From JBKHYJ01 sp046565505 (GTDB lineage Bacteria; Acidobacteriota; Blastocatellia; UBA7656), in assembly GCA_046565505.1 (NCBI GenBank), contig JBKHYJ010000045.1, forward strand, positions 88,183 through 152,182: a DNA stretch of 64,000 nt, written 5' to 3'. The notes under the pieces are model-generated. The model saw only the letters and a program-made list of their open reading frames with translations, did not search any database and had not been told where the DNA came from. The position numbers and the translations under genes are program-made. Positions 8,248 through 17,443 of the stretch are shown in pieces. Position 1 is the stretch's first letter; every line of letters starts with the position of its first letter.

Positions 8248-10689
8248 ATGACTACAAATATAGCTGAAGATACAGGGAACAGGACTTTAGAGCTGCCGAT
8301 ATTATCGCTGAGGAACACCGTGATTTTCCCGTCGGGCATTTCGCCCCTCACGGTCGGGCGGCCTCTGTCGCTCGCCGCGGCCGAGGCCGCGCTCGGCACC
8401 GAAGAGAAACTGCTCGGCGTCGTCGCGCAGCGCGATAACGATGAGACGGAGGCTTCATCCACTAACCTATACAAGGTGGGCACGCTCGTGGTCATAAACC
8501 GCATGATGCGCGCACCGGGCACGGAGGACGTACTCCACCTCATAGTGCAGGGGCAGGAGCGGTTCCGAATAATAGGGTTCACGGAGCAGACCCCTTACCT
8601 CAAGGCGCGCGTGGAGATCCTGCCCGAGCCTGTCAGGGAACAGACGCCGGAGGTCGAGGCGCTCCAGCGCAACATACAGGCCCTGGTTCAGAAGGCGCTG
8701 CAATTGCTGCCCAACGTCCCGACCGAGATCCGAAACATCATAGTGCAGTCCGACGACACGGTTCGGCTGGCTTATTTCCTGGGCTCCGTGCTCGAGCTTG
8801 AGGTGAGTCAGGAGCAGGCGATGCTTGAGGCCGACACGGAAAGCGAGCTGCTCCGCCTGATGCACACCTACCTCGCCCGCGAGGTAGAGGTGCTGGAGAT
8901 ACGGAGCAAGATCGCCAGCCAGGCGCAGGAAGAGCTCGGCAAGGTGCAGCGCGACTACATACTGCGCGAGCAGATGAAGCAGATTCAAAAAGAGCTGGGC
9001 GAGACCGAGCCCGAACAGGCGGAGGCCAGGCTGCTGCGCGAGCGGCTTGATAAGGCGGAACTGCCCGAGGACGTGCGCACGGAGGCCGAGCGGGAATTGC
9101 GCAGGCTTGAGCGGCTGCCCGCGGCCGCGCCCGACTACCATGTCATACGCACTTACCTGGAGTGGATACTGGACCTCCCCTGGCAGAAGTCCACGGAGGA
9201 TAACCTCGACCTCAACAACGCCCGCGTCGTGCTAGACGAGGACCACTATGATCTCGACGACATTAAAGAGCGCATACTGGAGCACCTGGCGGTCATAAAG
9301 CTCAACCCGAAGACTAAAGCGCCGATACTGTGTTTCGTCGGCCCGCCGGGCGTGGGCAAAACGTCGCTCGGGCAGTCTGTCGCGAGGTCCATGGGGCGCA
9401 AGTTCGAGCGCATGTCGCTCGGCGGCGTGCGCGACGAGGCGGAGCTGCGCGGGCACCGCCGCACTTACATAGGGGCGCTCCCCGGCCGAATCATTCAGGC
9501 GCTCCGCCGCGCGGGCGTCAACAACCCCGTGATGATGCTCGACGAAGTCGATAAGCTGGGGATGGATTTCCGCGGCGACCCGGCCTCGGCGCTGCTTGAG
9601 ATACTCGACCCCGCGCAGAATTTCTCGTTCCGGGACCACTACCTCGACCTGCCGTTCGACCTCTCGAAGGTCTTCTTCATCGCGACCGCCAACTCGCTGG
9701 CCCCGATACCACCCGCGCTGCGCGACCGCATGGAGATAATCACGCTTTCCGGCTACAGCGAGGAGGAGAAGCTGCACATCGCTAAGCGTTACCTCGCCCC
9801 GAGGCAGATCAAAGAGTCCGGGCTCGCCATCGAGCAGCTACAGATAACCGACGAGGCCATCGCCGCGATCATCTCCCGCTACACGCGCGAAGCGGGCGTC
9901 CGCCAGCTCGAGCGCACGATAGGCCGTCTCGCTCGCAAGATCGCGCTGAAGGTAGCCAGGGGCGAGGGCGACGTGTTCACCGTCACGCCGGACGCTCTGG
10001 AAGAGTACCTGGGCCACGAGCGGTTCTTCCACGAGATGGCGCGCGAGAAGCTGCCGGCGGGCGTGGCCACGGGGCTGGCCGTGACGGAGATGGGCGGCGA
10101 AGTGCTGTTCATAGAGGCGACGCTGCTGCCGGGGTCGAAGGGCCTCACGCTGACGGGGCAGCTCGGCGACGTGATGCAAGAGTCCGTGCGCGCGGCGCAC
10201 AGCTACCTGTGGTCTCACAGCTCGGACCTGGGCATCGACTGCAAAGACGTGTTCGACAAAAACGGCGTGCATGTCCACGTCCCCGCGGGGGCCATACCGA
10301 AGGACGGCCCGTCGGCGGGCGTGGCGATAGTTTCCGCGCTCGCCTCGCTCTGCTCGGGCCGCCCGGTCCGCAACGACACGGCGATGACGGGCGAGATAAC
10401 GCTGAGCGGCCTGGTCTTCCCCGTCGGCGGCATAAAGGGCAAGGTGCTTGCCGCGCGCCGCGCCGGGATGAAGCGCGTGGTGCTGCCCAGCCGCAACAGG
10501 CCCGACCTCAAAGACATCCCCGATGAAGCGCTGCGTGACCTGGAAGTGCTCTTTGTCGAGCGCGTGGACGAGCTTCTACCGCTCACGCTCTCGCCCACCG
10601 GCGGGGCGGCGGGCAAACCCTCCGACGAGGCGGAGCACATGCCGGCGGGCAGCGAAGTGGGATTCGAGGGCGGCGAGGCGCGCGCGTAA
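8248..10689 (+). CDS. lon: Lon protease (LonA, ATP-dependent)
   Basis: 813 residues from the ATG at 8248, seven bases after AGGGGAA; the frame upstream overlaps hsp20 and is not used. Domains: LON substrate-binding N-domain (about 14-205, ELPILSLRNTVIFP at its start), a helical coiled region (about 220-320), an AAA+ module with Walker A GPPGVGKT (365-372) and MLDEVDK, and a C-terminal S16 protease with Ser689 in PKDGPSAGV and Lys730 in GGIKGK, the Ser-Lys dyad. It removes misfolded and regulatory proteins in the cytoplasm. It is the last gene of the block and is followed by a strong terminator. Confidence 0.97.
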   Translation: MTTNIAEDTGNRTLELPILSLRNTVIFPSGISPLTVGRPLSLAAAEAALGTEEKLLGVVAQRDNDETEASSTNLYKVGTLVVINRMMRAPGTEDVLHLIVQGQERFRIIGFTEQTPYLKARVEILPEPVREQTPEVEALQRNIQALVQKALQLLPNVPTEIRNIIVQSDDTVRLAYFLGSVLELEVSQEQAMLEADTESELLRLMHTYLAREVEVLEIRSKIASQAQEELGKVQRDYILREQMKQIQKELGETEPEQAEARLLRERLDKAELPEDVRTEAERELRRLERLPAAAPDYHVIRTYLEWILDLPWQKSTEDNLDLNNARVVLDEDHYDLDDIKERILEHLAVIKLNPKTKAPILCFVGPPGVGKTSLGQSVARSMGRKFERMSLGGVRDEAELRGHRRTYIGALPGRIIQALRRAGVNNPVMMLDEVDKLGMDFRGDPASALLEILDPAQNFSFRDHYLDLPFDLSKVFFIATANSLAPIPPALRDRMEIITLSGYSEEEKLHIAKRYLAPRQIKESGLAIEQLQITDEAIAAIISRYTREAGVRQLERTIGRLARKIALKVARGEGDVFTVTPDALEEYLGHERFFHEMAREKLPAGVATGLAVTEMGGEVLFIEATLLPGSKGLTLTGQLGDVMQESVRAAHSYLWSHSSDLGIDCKDVFDKNGVHVHVPAGAIPKDGPSAGVAIVSALASLCSGRPVRNDTAMTGEITLSGLVFPVGGIKGKVLAARRAGMKRVVLPSRNRPDLKDIPDEALRDLEVLFVERVDELLPLTLSPTGGAAGKPSDEAEHMPAGSEVGFEGGEARA

Positions 10690-10709
10690 TCTGGGGGTAA
10701 ACTGATCGT

Positions 10710-10758
10710 GTGCGGGGCGACCCCTGAAGTAAGTCCGCGGCTCGCCCCGCACGCTTTT
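10710..10758 (+). terminator. Intrinsic terminator after lon
   Basis: An 11-bp stem (GTGCGGGGCGA at 10710-10720 with TCGCCCCGCAC at 10742-10752), a 21-nt loop and a run of six T after GC. It closes the chaperone/protease block. Confidence 0.85.
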
Positions 10759-10811
10759 TTACGCCCGGCCGGGCGGGGCGTTCTGCCTGCCTCGCCGTGG
10801 AATGTTTAAGC

Positions 10812-10976
10812 TCACTTGGATTCGGGCCGGTCGTTGCGTGGTAAGCCCTCTCCGTACGCGGCGGGTCTGTCTTCGGCCTCTCTCGCTTCGGATGATTGCT
10901 CGGTCCGCTCTCTCATCGCCTGGTTCTTCTTGTTCGTATCTTCCCCGTCTTTTTTCTGTCTCTCTTTCTCGGACAT
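10812..10976 (-). CDS. Small, highly charged hypothetical protein
   Basis: 54 residues from an ATG at 10976 that follows GGAGGG by five bases (the frame is open further upstream but without such a site). It is almost entirely polar and charged (MSEKERQKKDGEDTNKKNQ at the start), with no hydrophobic core, so it is probably intrinsically disordered. The function is unknown. It is divergent from nothing and lies between the lon terminator and the beta-lactamase, separated from the latter by about 220 bases. The clear ribosome binding site is the main evidence that it is real. Confidence 0.5.
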   Translation of the reverse strand: MSEKERQKKDGEDTNKKNQAMRERTEQSSEAREAEDRPAAYGEGLPRNDRPESK

Positions 10977-11193
10977 CGGTCCCTCCGTGTCAGGTGATAA
11001 ACCTCTCGCAGAGCGTCCAACAGTCGGACAAGCCGCCGTGTGTGGAATACGCCGCCTGATATAACAGGCGTGGATTCGTTCGAGCTTATCCCGGCACCTG
11101 TCTGCCGGAAAACTCCGGCCCGGCGGCGCGCGCCCGGCTTCCGTCATGGTAGCACAAGCCTCTGCCGGAAAATGAGCGTCATTACTCTGTATT

Positions 11194-12003
11194 CTATTTC
11201 TGCGGCAGGCAGCCCAGGCTCGCGAGTACCTGCCTGGTGATGTCGATTCGCCTGTCGCGAATCGACCTGTAATCCGGGCCCTCGATGTTGGTGGCGAAGA
11301 AGTATACGTTGCCGCCCGTCTCGACGTAGCCGACGAACCACCCTATGATTTTACCCTCCGCTATGGAGCCTCCGCCCGTCTTCCCGCTCAGCCTGTAAGC
11401 CGGAGTCTGTTCGAGAAGGAGAATGTCTTTGACTATGTCCGCGGAACGTTTCGAGACCGGCAGCCTCCCCGCGTAGAAGGCCTTCAGGAACTCCACCTGC
11501 TCGTCGGCCGACACCTTCAAAGAGTTGTCGAGCCAGAACTCATCGACCGGCCCGCCGATTCGCCGATTGCCATACCCGAACGCGCCCAGAAATTTCTTCA
11601 TCCTCTCGCGGCCGACTCGCAGGGCAAGCTCCCTGTAATACCACACGACCGAGTACTTGATCGCGGACCTCAGCGTGTGGTCCTGCCCCCAGTGGCTGAA
11701 CGGCTCCGTGTCCCAGTTATCCTGCGGCGGGTATTTCGCCCGGTCCCACGGGATCACGAAATCCGCGTCCCTTATCACGCCGGTTTCGAGCCCTATCAGC
11801 GAGTTGGGGATCTTGAAAGTGGATTTAGGGCTGAACCTCTCGCGACACCGCCGCTCGTTGTGCCGGACGTAGCGGTCGTTCTTCATGTCGTAGAGGACGA
11901 AAGCGCCCTCCGTGCCCCGGAAAAACGGGCTCAAGTCCTGCGCGCGGCTTGCGCCCGCCGCGCCGCAAGACAGCAGAATCGACAAAGCCAGAAATGCTCT
12001 CAT
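11194..12003 (-). CDS. bla: Class D (OXA-type) beta-lactamase
   Basis: 269 residues, the usual OXA length. A signal peptide (MRAFLALSILLSCGAAGASRAQ) supports the ATG at 12003. All class D landmarks are present: S61-T-F-K64 (nucleophile and the lysine that is carboxylated in the family), S118-V-V120, Y144-G-N146, F-W-L (156-158), K208-T-G210 and a downstream W-x-x-G in GWFVGY. The enzyme would hydrolyse beta-lactams in the periplasm through a serine acyl intermediate. BlaR/MecR sensor domains share the fold, but there is no fused membrane or metalloprotease part here. It starts 23 bases after the GH63-like gene ends on the same strand, so it may belong to that transcript. Substrate range cannot be read from the sequence. 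Confidence 0.9.
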   Translation of the reverse strand: MRAFLALSILLSCGAAGASRAQDLSPFFRGTEGAFVLYDMKNDRYVRHNERRCRERFSPKSTFKIPNSLIGLETGVIRDADFVIPWDRAKYPPQDNWDTEPFSHWGQDHTLRSAIKYSVVWYYRELALRVGRERMKKFLGAFGYGNRRIGGPVDEFWLDNSLKVSADEQVEFLKAFYAGRLPVSKRSADIVKDILLLEQTPAYRLSGKTGGGSIAEGKIIGWFVGYVETGGNVYFFATNIEGPDYRSIRDRRIDITRQVLASLGCLPQK

Positions 12004-12026
12004 GGTATTTAAGCCCCGCCCGCGGT

Positions 12027-14768
12027 TTAGCGCCGCCACTCGTCTATCAGTGAAGCGACCAGCGCGGTCCACCCCGTCTGGTGCGACGCGCCTATGCCCG
12101 CGCCATTGTCGCCATGAAAATATTCGTAGAATAAGATGTAGTCGCGCCAGTGCGGGTCGTCCTGAAATTTTTTCGTCCCGCCGTAGACCGGCCGCCTGCC
12201 CTGCTCGTCCTTCGTGAATATGCGTATCTGGCGGTTGGCTATCTCTTCGGCCATCTCGGTGAGCGTAACCTGGCGGCCCGCGCCCCCCGGCAGCGTCACG
12301 CTGAACTTAGGCCCGTAGGCCTTGCCCAGTTTCCTGAGCGATTCGATTATCAAAAACGTGGTCGGGAACCAGACGGGCCCCCGCCAGTTGGAGTTGCCGC
12401 CCTTGATCTTGTTGTCAGACTCGGCCGGCTCGTACCGCACCTCGCTGTTGCCGAAGACGTAGGGGTGCCCCTGGTGAAATTTTGAAAGGCTGCGGATTCC
12501 GTAGTCGGACAGGAATTCCTCCGAGTCGAAGACCCTGTCCAGTATGCCCCTCAACTGCCCCTCGTCCACTATCGCCAGGACGTAGACCTTCATGCCGTCA
12601 TGCTCTATGAGGTGAACGCACCGCTGCACGATGTCCTGGCGGTTGCGCACGAACCAGTCGAGGTTCGAGCGGAAGACCTCGAACGGCTGTATCCAGTCCA
12701 GCTCCAGCCGCTCGATGGCGTAGAGCGGGATGATGCCCACCAGCGAGCGTACGCGGAACTTATGGAAGTCGCCGCCGGGGTAGCGCAGCACGTCGTAGAA
12801 GAAGCCGTCCTTCTCGTCCCACAGCGAGTAGTCGCGCCCGCCCCTGCGCTTCATCGCCGCCCCGACGTAGACGTAATGCTCGAAGAACTTCGTGGCGAGG
12901 CTCTCGTAGACGTTGTTCTCCTTCGCCAGCTCCAGCGCGATCCGCATGAGGTTCAGGCAGAACATCCCCATCCACCCCGTCGCGTCGCTCTGCTCCAGCA
13001 CCACGCCGCCCGCCTGCTTCTCGCTCCTGTCGATCACCGTGATGTTATCCAGGCCGAGGAACCCGCCCTCGAAAATATTGTTCCCCTCGCGGTCCACCTT
13101 GTTCACCCACCAGGCGAAATTTATCAGCAGCTTGTGGAAACACTTCTCCAGCCAGCCGCGGTCCGCGCGCCCGTTCCTTATGCGGTCCATGTTGTAGACG
13201 CGCCAGACGCCCCACGCATGCACGGGCGGGTTCAAGTCCGAGAACTCCCACTCGTAAGCAGGTATCTGCCCGTTCGGGTGCTGGAACTGCTCGAACAACA
13301 TCAGCCACAGGTTCTCTTTCGCGAACTCCGCGTCTACCAGCGCGAGCGCCACGCACTGGAACGCGAGGTCCCAGGCGGCGAACCACGGGTACTCCCACTT
13401 GTCTGGCATCGAGAGCACGCGCAGGGAATTCAGGTGCTGCCAGTGCGCGTTGCGCGCCGACCACCGGGATTCGGGCGGGGGGGCGTTGGCGTTGTCGCCC
13501 TCAAGCCAGACGTGCACGTCGAATATGTAGCTCTGCTTCGACCACAAGAGCCCCGCGAACGCCTGCCGCTGGACGCGGCGCTCGTCTTCGCTCGCCCTCG
13601 GCGGGTGGATGGACTCGTAGAACTCGTCGGCCTCCTGCCGCCGCCGCTCGATTATTCTATCGACGTCTTCGAGGGGCGAAGCCGCCGAGCGGGGACCGAC
13701 CCCGGCCCGCACCGCACCCGCGCCGTAGCGATCCGGGGTCAACCTGAGCCTGACGACCGCCGACCCGCCCGCGGGGACCACGCGCCCGTAGCGCAAGCAC
13801 GACTTGGTCCCGGCCAGTGCCGGGTTGACCGCCTGCTCGCCGTTTATGATGTAACGATGAAAAGCGTCTTTGAAATAACCAGAGCGCGTCGTCTGCCTCG
13901 GCTGGCGGTCTAGGGCCGGGTTCGTCTCGTTGTCTGTGAAGAGGGCCTCGGCGCCCGCGTCCGCGTATAGGTGGCGCTCGCCGAGGAAATGTCTGAAAGG
14001 GATCGTCTTGAGCATCTCCGCCTTCGAATGGTCCGCCGTGAGGCTCAAGTAACCCTCGCCCGCCTCGCCCGCGTAGATCAAAGGCTGCGGGCCGGGCGGG
14101 TCCGTCCACCCCCAGGTGTTTCTGAACCAGAGGTGCGGGATGATGTGAAGCGGCGCGTCTTCCGGCCCGCGGTTGAAGGCTTCGATCCTTACGCAGATAT
14201 CTTCGGGCGACGCCTTCGCGTATTCGACGAAGACGTCGAAATACCTGTCTTCATCGAAGACGCCCGTGTCGATAAGCTCGTACTCGAACCCGCGCCCGTC
14301 GCGCTTCTGGTTCTCCTCCACGAGCCGCGCGTAAGGGAACTCCGACTGCGGGTACTTGTAGAGGAATTTCATGTAGCTGTGCGTCGGCGTGTTGTCCAGG
14401 TAGAAGTAATACTCCTTCACGTCCTCGCCGTGGTTGGCCTCCGAGGGCGTGAGCCCGAACGCCCGCTCTTTAAGTATGGGGTCGCGCCCATTCCACAGCG
14501 CCAGCGCGAAGACGAGCAGCTGGTAGCGGTCGCATATCCCCGCCAACCCGTCCTCGCCCCACCGGAAGGCGCGTCCGCGCGCCTGGTCGTGCGTCAGGTA
14601 ATGCCAGGCGTCGCCGCCGGGCGAGTAATCCTCGCGCACCGTCCCCCAGGCGCGCTCGCTGACGAACGGGCCCCAGCGACGCCAGGGCGGGACGCCCTCG
14701 CCATGCTCTTTCAACCTCTGGTGCTCTTTTGTCAGCGGAGACGACGCGGAAGCGGGTTCATTTTTCAT
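12027..14768 (-). CDS. GH63-like glucosidase
   Basis: 913 residues, no signal peptide, so cytoplasmic. The sequence resembles the long bacterial GH63-type (mannosyl-oligosaccharide glucosidase-like) proteins with an N-terminal beta-sandwich (about 40-350) and an (alpha/alpha)6 barrel (about 400-910). Visible barrel motifs include [39 protein letters not shown] and, near the end, [16 protein letters not shown] and [10 protein letters not shown], which carry acidic residues of the type used for catalysis. Known bacterial relatives cleave alpha-glucosides such as glucosylglycerate; the substrate here is unknown. Its start overlaps the end of the PP2C gene by 11 bases, so the two are coupled. Confidence 0.85.
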   Translation of the reverse strand: MKNEPASASSPLTKEHQRLKEHGEGVPPWRRWGPFVSERAWGTVREDYSPGGDAWHYLTHDQARGRAFRWGEDGLAGICDRYQLLVFALALWNGRDPILKERAFGLTPSEANHGEDVKEYYFYLDNTPTHSYMKFLYKYPQSEFPYARLVEENQKRDGRGFEYELIDTGVFDEDRYFDVFVEYAKASPEDICVRIEAFNRGPEDAPLHIIPHLWFRNTWGWTDPPGPQPLIYAGEAGEGYLSLTADHSKAEMLKTIPFRHFLGERHLYADAGAEALFTDNETNPALDRQPRQTTRSGYFKDAFHRYIINGEQAVNPALAGTKSCLRYGRVVPAGGSAVVRLRLTPDRYGAGAVRAGVGPRSAASPLEDVDRIIERRRQEADEFYESIHPPRASEDERRVQRQAFAGLLWSKQSYIFDVHVWLEGDNANAPPPESRWSARNAHWQHLNSLRVLSMPDKWEYPWFAAWDLAFQCVALALVDAEFAKENLWLMLFEQFQHPNGQIPAYEWEFSDLNPPVHAWGVWRVYNMDRIRNGRADRGWLEKCFHKLLINFAWWVNKVDREGNNIFEGGFLGLDNITVIDRSEKQAGGVVLEQSDATGWMGMFCLNLMRIALELAKENNVYESLATKFFEHYVYVGAAMKRRGGRDYSLWDEKDGFFYDVLRYPGGDFHKFRVRSLVGIIPLYAIERLELDWIQPFEVFRSNLDWFVRNRQDIVQRCVHLIEHDGMKVYVLAIVDEGQLRGILDRVFDSEEFLSDYGIRSLSKFHQGHPYVFGNSEVRYEPAESDNKIKGGNSNWRGPVWFPTTFLIIESLRKLGKAYGPKFSVTLPGGAGRQVTLTEMAEEIANRQIRIFTKDEQGRRPVYGGTKKFQDDPHWRDYILFYEYFHGDNGAGIGASHQTGWTALVASLIDEWRR

Positions 14769-16047
14769 CTGTGGAAGAAGGTTCCGAGGTCTGGGGCTGC
14801 TGCCTTGACTTCAAATAATGGCCGTAGAAAAAGTACATGGTCGCCGCGATCAGAAGCAGTGAGACTATCGTTAAAATTATTATGCCGACGTAGCTTTTCT
14901 TTTCGGCCGGCGCGCCCTGCGCGGGCTTCATTTCGGCCCGCATGAATTCTTGAGACAGCACCGTGGACGAATGGTCTGGGACCGTCTGTATGGGCAGAAG
15001 TGAATCGCCCCCCGCCTCGTGCGAAGCGAGTTCAGACGAAGCCTCTTCAGGCGGGGCCTGCGCGGGCGCAACGTCATCGGGCGAGTCGCCGGGCGGCGGG
15101 GGGACGACGGCCGTCAGCATCTGCGTGATCCCGTTATCTTTCGCCTGGGCTACGGGCGAGGCGAAGGTCGGCGCGGCGCCGGCGTTGTCTGAGAGGTAGT
15201 CCTGATCCAGCGCATGCAGGCTCGCCGAAACGGACTGGATTTCGCTCGCCGACAGCATGGCGTCCCCGTCGAACCGAGCGACGACGACCGTTATGTTATC
15301 TTCCCCGCCGCGCTCGTTCGCCAGTTTTATCAGGCGGTGGCAGGCGCTCATGAGGTCTTCGGATTCTTCCACCGCCAGCCGGAATTCCTCCGGCCGCACC
15401 TTGTTCGACAGCCCGTCGCTGCAAATCAACAGGCAATCGTTGCGGCAGAGCTGAACGGTCGTCATGGCGACTTTCACGCTGGGCTGCGTGCCGAGCGCCT
15501 GCATGATCACGTTCTGCGGGACCGAGTGGATCTGGTCCGGGCGTATCGCGCCTGAATCCACCAGCATCTGCGCGAGCGATTGGTCCTTGGTGACCTGCTT
15601 GACCCGCTCGCCCCGTATGAGGTAAGCGCGAGAGTCGCCGACCTGCGCGATGTTGGCGACCGTCCCCTGCACGAGCACTGCCGTGACGGTGGCCCCCATG
15701 CCCGCCAGCTCCGGGTTTTGAAGCGAATGATTCCAGACGCGCTCGTTTGCGGCCTCGGTCGCGAGCCTCAATTGCTCAGTCACGTCGCGGCCGGCCGGGC
15801 TGCCCATGAGCGACTCGCTTATGGTCGTGACCGCGAGCTCGCTGGCGACCTCCCCCGCGGCCGCGCCGCCCATGCCGTCGGAGACGATCATCAGGCTGCC
15901 GCGCTCGCCCAGGCTGTGCGTGCTTATGTCCGGCCCGAGCCCCGTGTTACCCGTGGACAGGTCGGCGACCAGGAACGAATCTTCGTTCCCGCTGCGCTGC
16001 ATGCCCACATCCGTGCTGGCGAAGACAGAGACTTTTATGTCGTCCAT
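14758..16047 (-). CDS. PP2C-type Ser/Thr phosphatase with C-terminal membrane anchor
   Basis: 429 residues. The N-terminal 250 residues form a bacterial PP2C (Stp1/PrpC) domain with the metal-binding motifs in order: [58 protein letters not shown] and [13 protein letters not shown] low-complexity acidic/proline linker (about 260-370) leads to one transmembrane helix (about 380-405, [20 protein letters not shown]) and a short basic tail. The enzyme would remove phosphate from Ser/Thr kinase substrates on the cytoplasmic face of the membrane. It follows the FHA protein by 125 bases and is coupled to the glucosidase, which points to phospho-regulation of that pathway; no kinase gene is in the window. 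Confidence 0.93.
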   Translation of the reverse strand: MDDIKVSVFASTDVGMQRSGNEDSFLVADLSTGNTGLGPDISTHSLGERGSLMIVSDGMGGAAAGEVASELAVTTISESLMGSPAGRDVTEQLRLATEAANERVWNHSLQNPELAGMGATVTAVLVQGTVANIAQVGDSRAYLIRGERVKQVTKDQSLAQMLVDSGAIRPDQIHSVPQNVIMQALGTQPSVKVAMTTVQLCRNDCLLICSDGLSNKVRPEEFRLAVEESEDLMSACHRLIKLANERGGEDNITVVVARFDGDAMLSASEIQSVSASLHALDQDYLSDNAGAAPTFASPVAQAKDNGITQMLTAVVPPPPGDSPDDVAPAQAPPEEASSELASHEAGGDSLLPIQTVPDHSSTVLSQEFMRAEMKPAQGAPAEKKSYVGIIILTIVSLLLIAATMYFFYGHYLKSRQQPQTSEPSSTDEK

Positions 16048-16172
16048 TTAGGAGCCTCGAATCGGCGGCGGGGCAGGGTGTCAGAGTAAGCGAGCCTTGG
16101 AACCGGCTTCCAGAGCCTCTTCCGAGGCGGCGCCCGCCGGCCGGGCCCGGCGCAGACCTCCGCCCCCTCGCC

Positions 16173-17258
16173 TCACACTTCAAATCTAAAGAGCTGCTTG
16201 CCGACCAGTATCATGTCGCCGGGCTTAAGCTCGACCTCGCCCTTGATTTTCACGAAGGTCCCGTTGCGGCTCCCCTCGTCGGTCAGTATGAAGCTGTTGC
16301 CCCGGCGGATTATTCGGGCATGGCGGCCCGACATGAATCCGTCGTGCGGGAAAGTGATGTCGCCGCTGGCCCTGCCTATTATCGTCTCCTCGTCGATCTC
16401 GTACACGTCGCCCGACTGCCCGCCTTCCATGACGAGGTGGAGCTTGCCTTTGACCGCGGCGAAGGACGAGGCCATGACAACCGTTTTTGCCACCGTCATG
16501 ACGGCCCCGCAGCTCCCGCAAAACGCGCTGCCTGTGCTATTCATATGGCCGCACTGAGGGCATGCGACTTCGCCCCCCTCGGCAGAGGCCGCGGGCGATT
16601 GCACCTGCTCGGTCGGGGGGGATTGCCTTTGCGGCGGCGGCGCTTGCCTTTGTGGCGGTGCTTGCCTTTCACTCATGGGCATGGAAGGTTTCTTCGCGGG
16701 CGGCTCCGCCACGACCGTGGCTGGGCCGACCGGGGGGGGGACTCGTTCGGGGGGCGTCGCGGGCCGCGGCGCGACCGGCCTGTGCTCCTGGGGCGGCCGA
16801 GCGGCGGGCTTGTCCTGTTTATCCTCCGGCTTAGTCACGGCAGGCGTAGCGACGACGGTCTTCAGCCCTTGCGCGGCGGGCTCGGGCTCGGCGGGCGCGG
16901 TCGAGGGGGTCTCGGTCGGGACGGTCTTGAACCCTTCCGGGGATTTGTGCTCGGCGGCGGGCCGGGGCGGCTCGGGGGGCTGCGCTTTAGGCAGCCTGCT
17001 GCCGCACTGCTGGCAGAAAGACCACCCGGCCTCATTCAACGTCTGGCACTTCGGGCATACCACTCCTTGCGGGTCATTTGAAGCAGAGCCCTCCTGATTA
17101 CGCTGCTGCTCCGACACGACGATAGTGGGCGGGAGGTCATGGTCGCTGTCTGCCTGGGAGTCGCGGGCCGGCTTCGCTTCTTGCAGAGAGTCGCCGCACA
17201 TGCGGCAGACGGAAGATCCGGGTTTGTTTCCGGCCCCACAATTTGGACAGATGGTCAT
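16173..17258 (-). CDS. Zinc-ribbon and FHA-domain protein
   Basis: 361 residues. Three CxxC...CxxC zinc ribbons are visible: residues 4-21 (CPNC...CRMC), about 68-88 (CPKC...CQQC) and about 233-252 (CPQC...CGSC). A proline-rich linker (about 95-230) separates the second and third. The C-terminus (about 270-361) is an FHA domain with the hallmark IGRASGDI, SGRHARI and DEGSRNGTFV, which binds phosphothreonine peptides. It is likely a reader of Ser/Thr kinase signals and pairs logically with the PP2C phosphatase downstream. The ATG is preceded by AAGGAG and a TATAAT box about 35 bases upstream. Confidence 0.9.
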   Translation of the reverse strand: MTICPNCGAGNKPGSSVCRMCGDSLQEAKPARDSQADSDHDLPPTIVVSEQQRNQEGSASNDPQGVVCPKCQTLNEAGWSFCQQCGSRLPKAQPPEPPRPAAEHKSPEGFKTVPTETPSTAPAEPEPAAQGLKTVVATPAVTKPEDKQDKPAARPPQEHRPVAPRPATPPERVPPPVGPATVVAEPPAKKPSMPMSERQAPPQRQAPPPQRQSPPTEQVQSPAASAEGGEVACPQCGHMNSTGSAFCGSCGAVMTVAKTVVMASSFAAVKGKLHLVMEGGQSGDVYEIDEETIIGRASGDITFPHDGFMSGRHARIIRRGNSFILTDEGSRNGTFVKIKGEVELKPGDMILVGKQLFRFEV

Positions 17259-17289
17259 ATGATAGCGCTCCTTGGGTTATACGCTCGCT

Positions 17290-17318
17290 ATTATACGTAA
17301 TGGTCATTTTTATGGAAA
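17290..17318 (-). promoter_or_regulatory. Promoter of the FHA-PP2C-GH63 unit
   Basis: On the minus strand TTTCCA (17318-17313), a 17-base spacer and a perfect TATAAT (17295-17290). Transcription would start near 17283, leaving a leader of about 25 bases with AAGGAG before the ATG at 17258. Confidence 0.6.
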
Positions 17319-17443
17319 CAAGAAACTCGCGACTTGCCCCGTGCAATTACGCTTTAAGCGGGCGCGACTCGGATTCATATCAACGCCCCTCGGGTGCGCA
17401 AACAAAGTCGAGCGTCGGACATGTCGCTGGCCCCGCCTGAGCT

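Noticed and set aside
12600..13913. Long open frame on the plus strand opposite the GH63-like gene
   Set aside because: It is antisense to a well-supported family gene and has a skewed valine/arginine/leucine composition typical of frames opposite GC-rich coding DNA. Similar antisense frames at 1605-2588, 43976-45193, 22075-22815 and 32983-33465 were rejected for the same reason.
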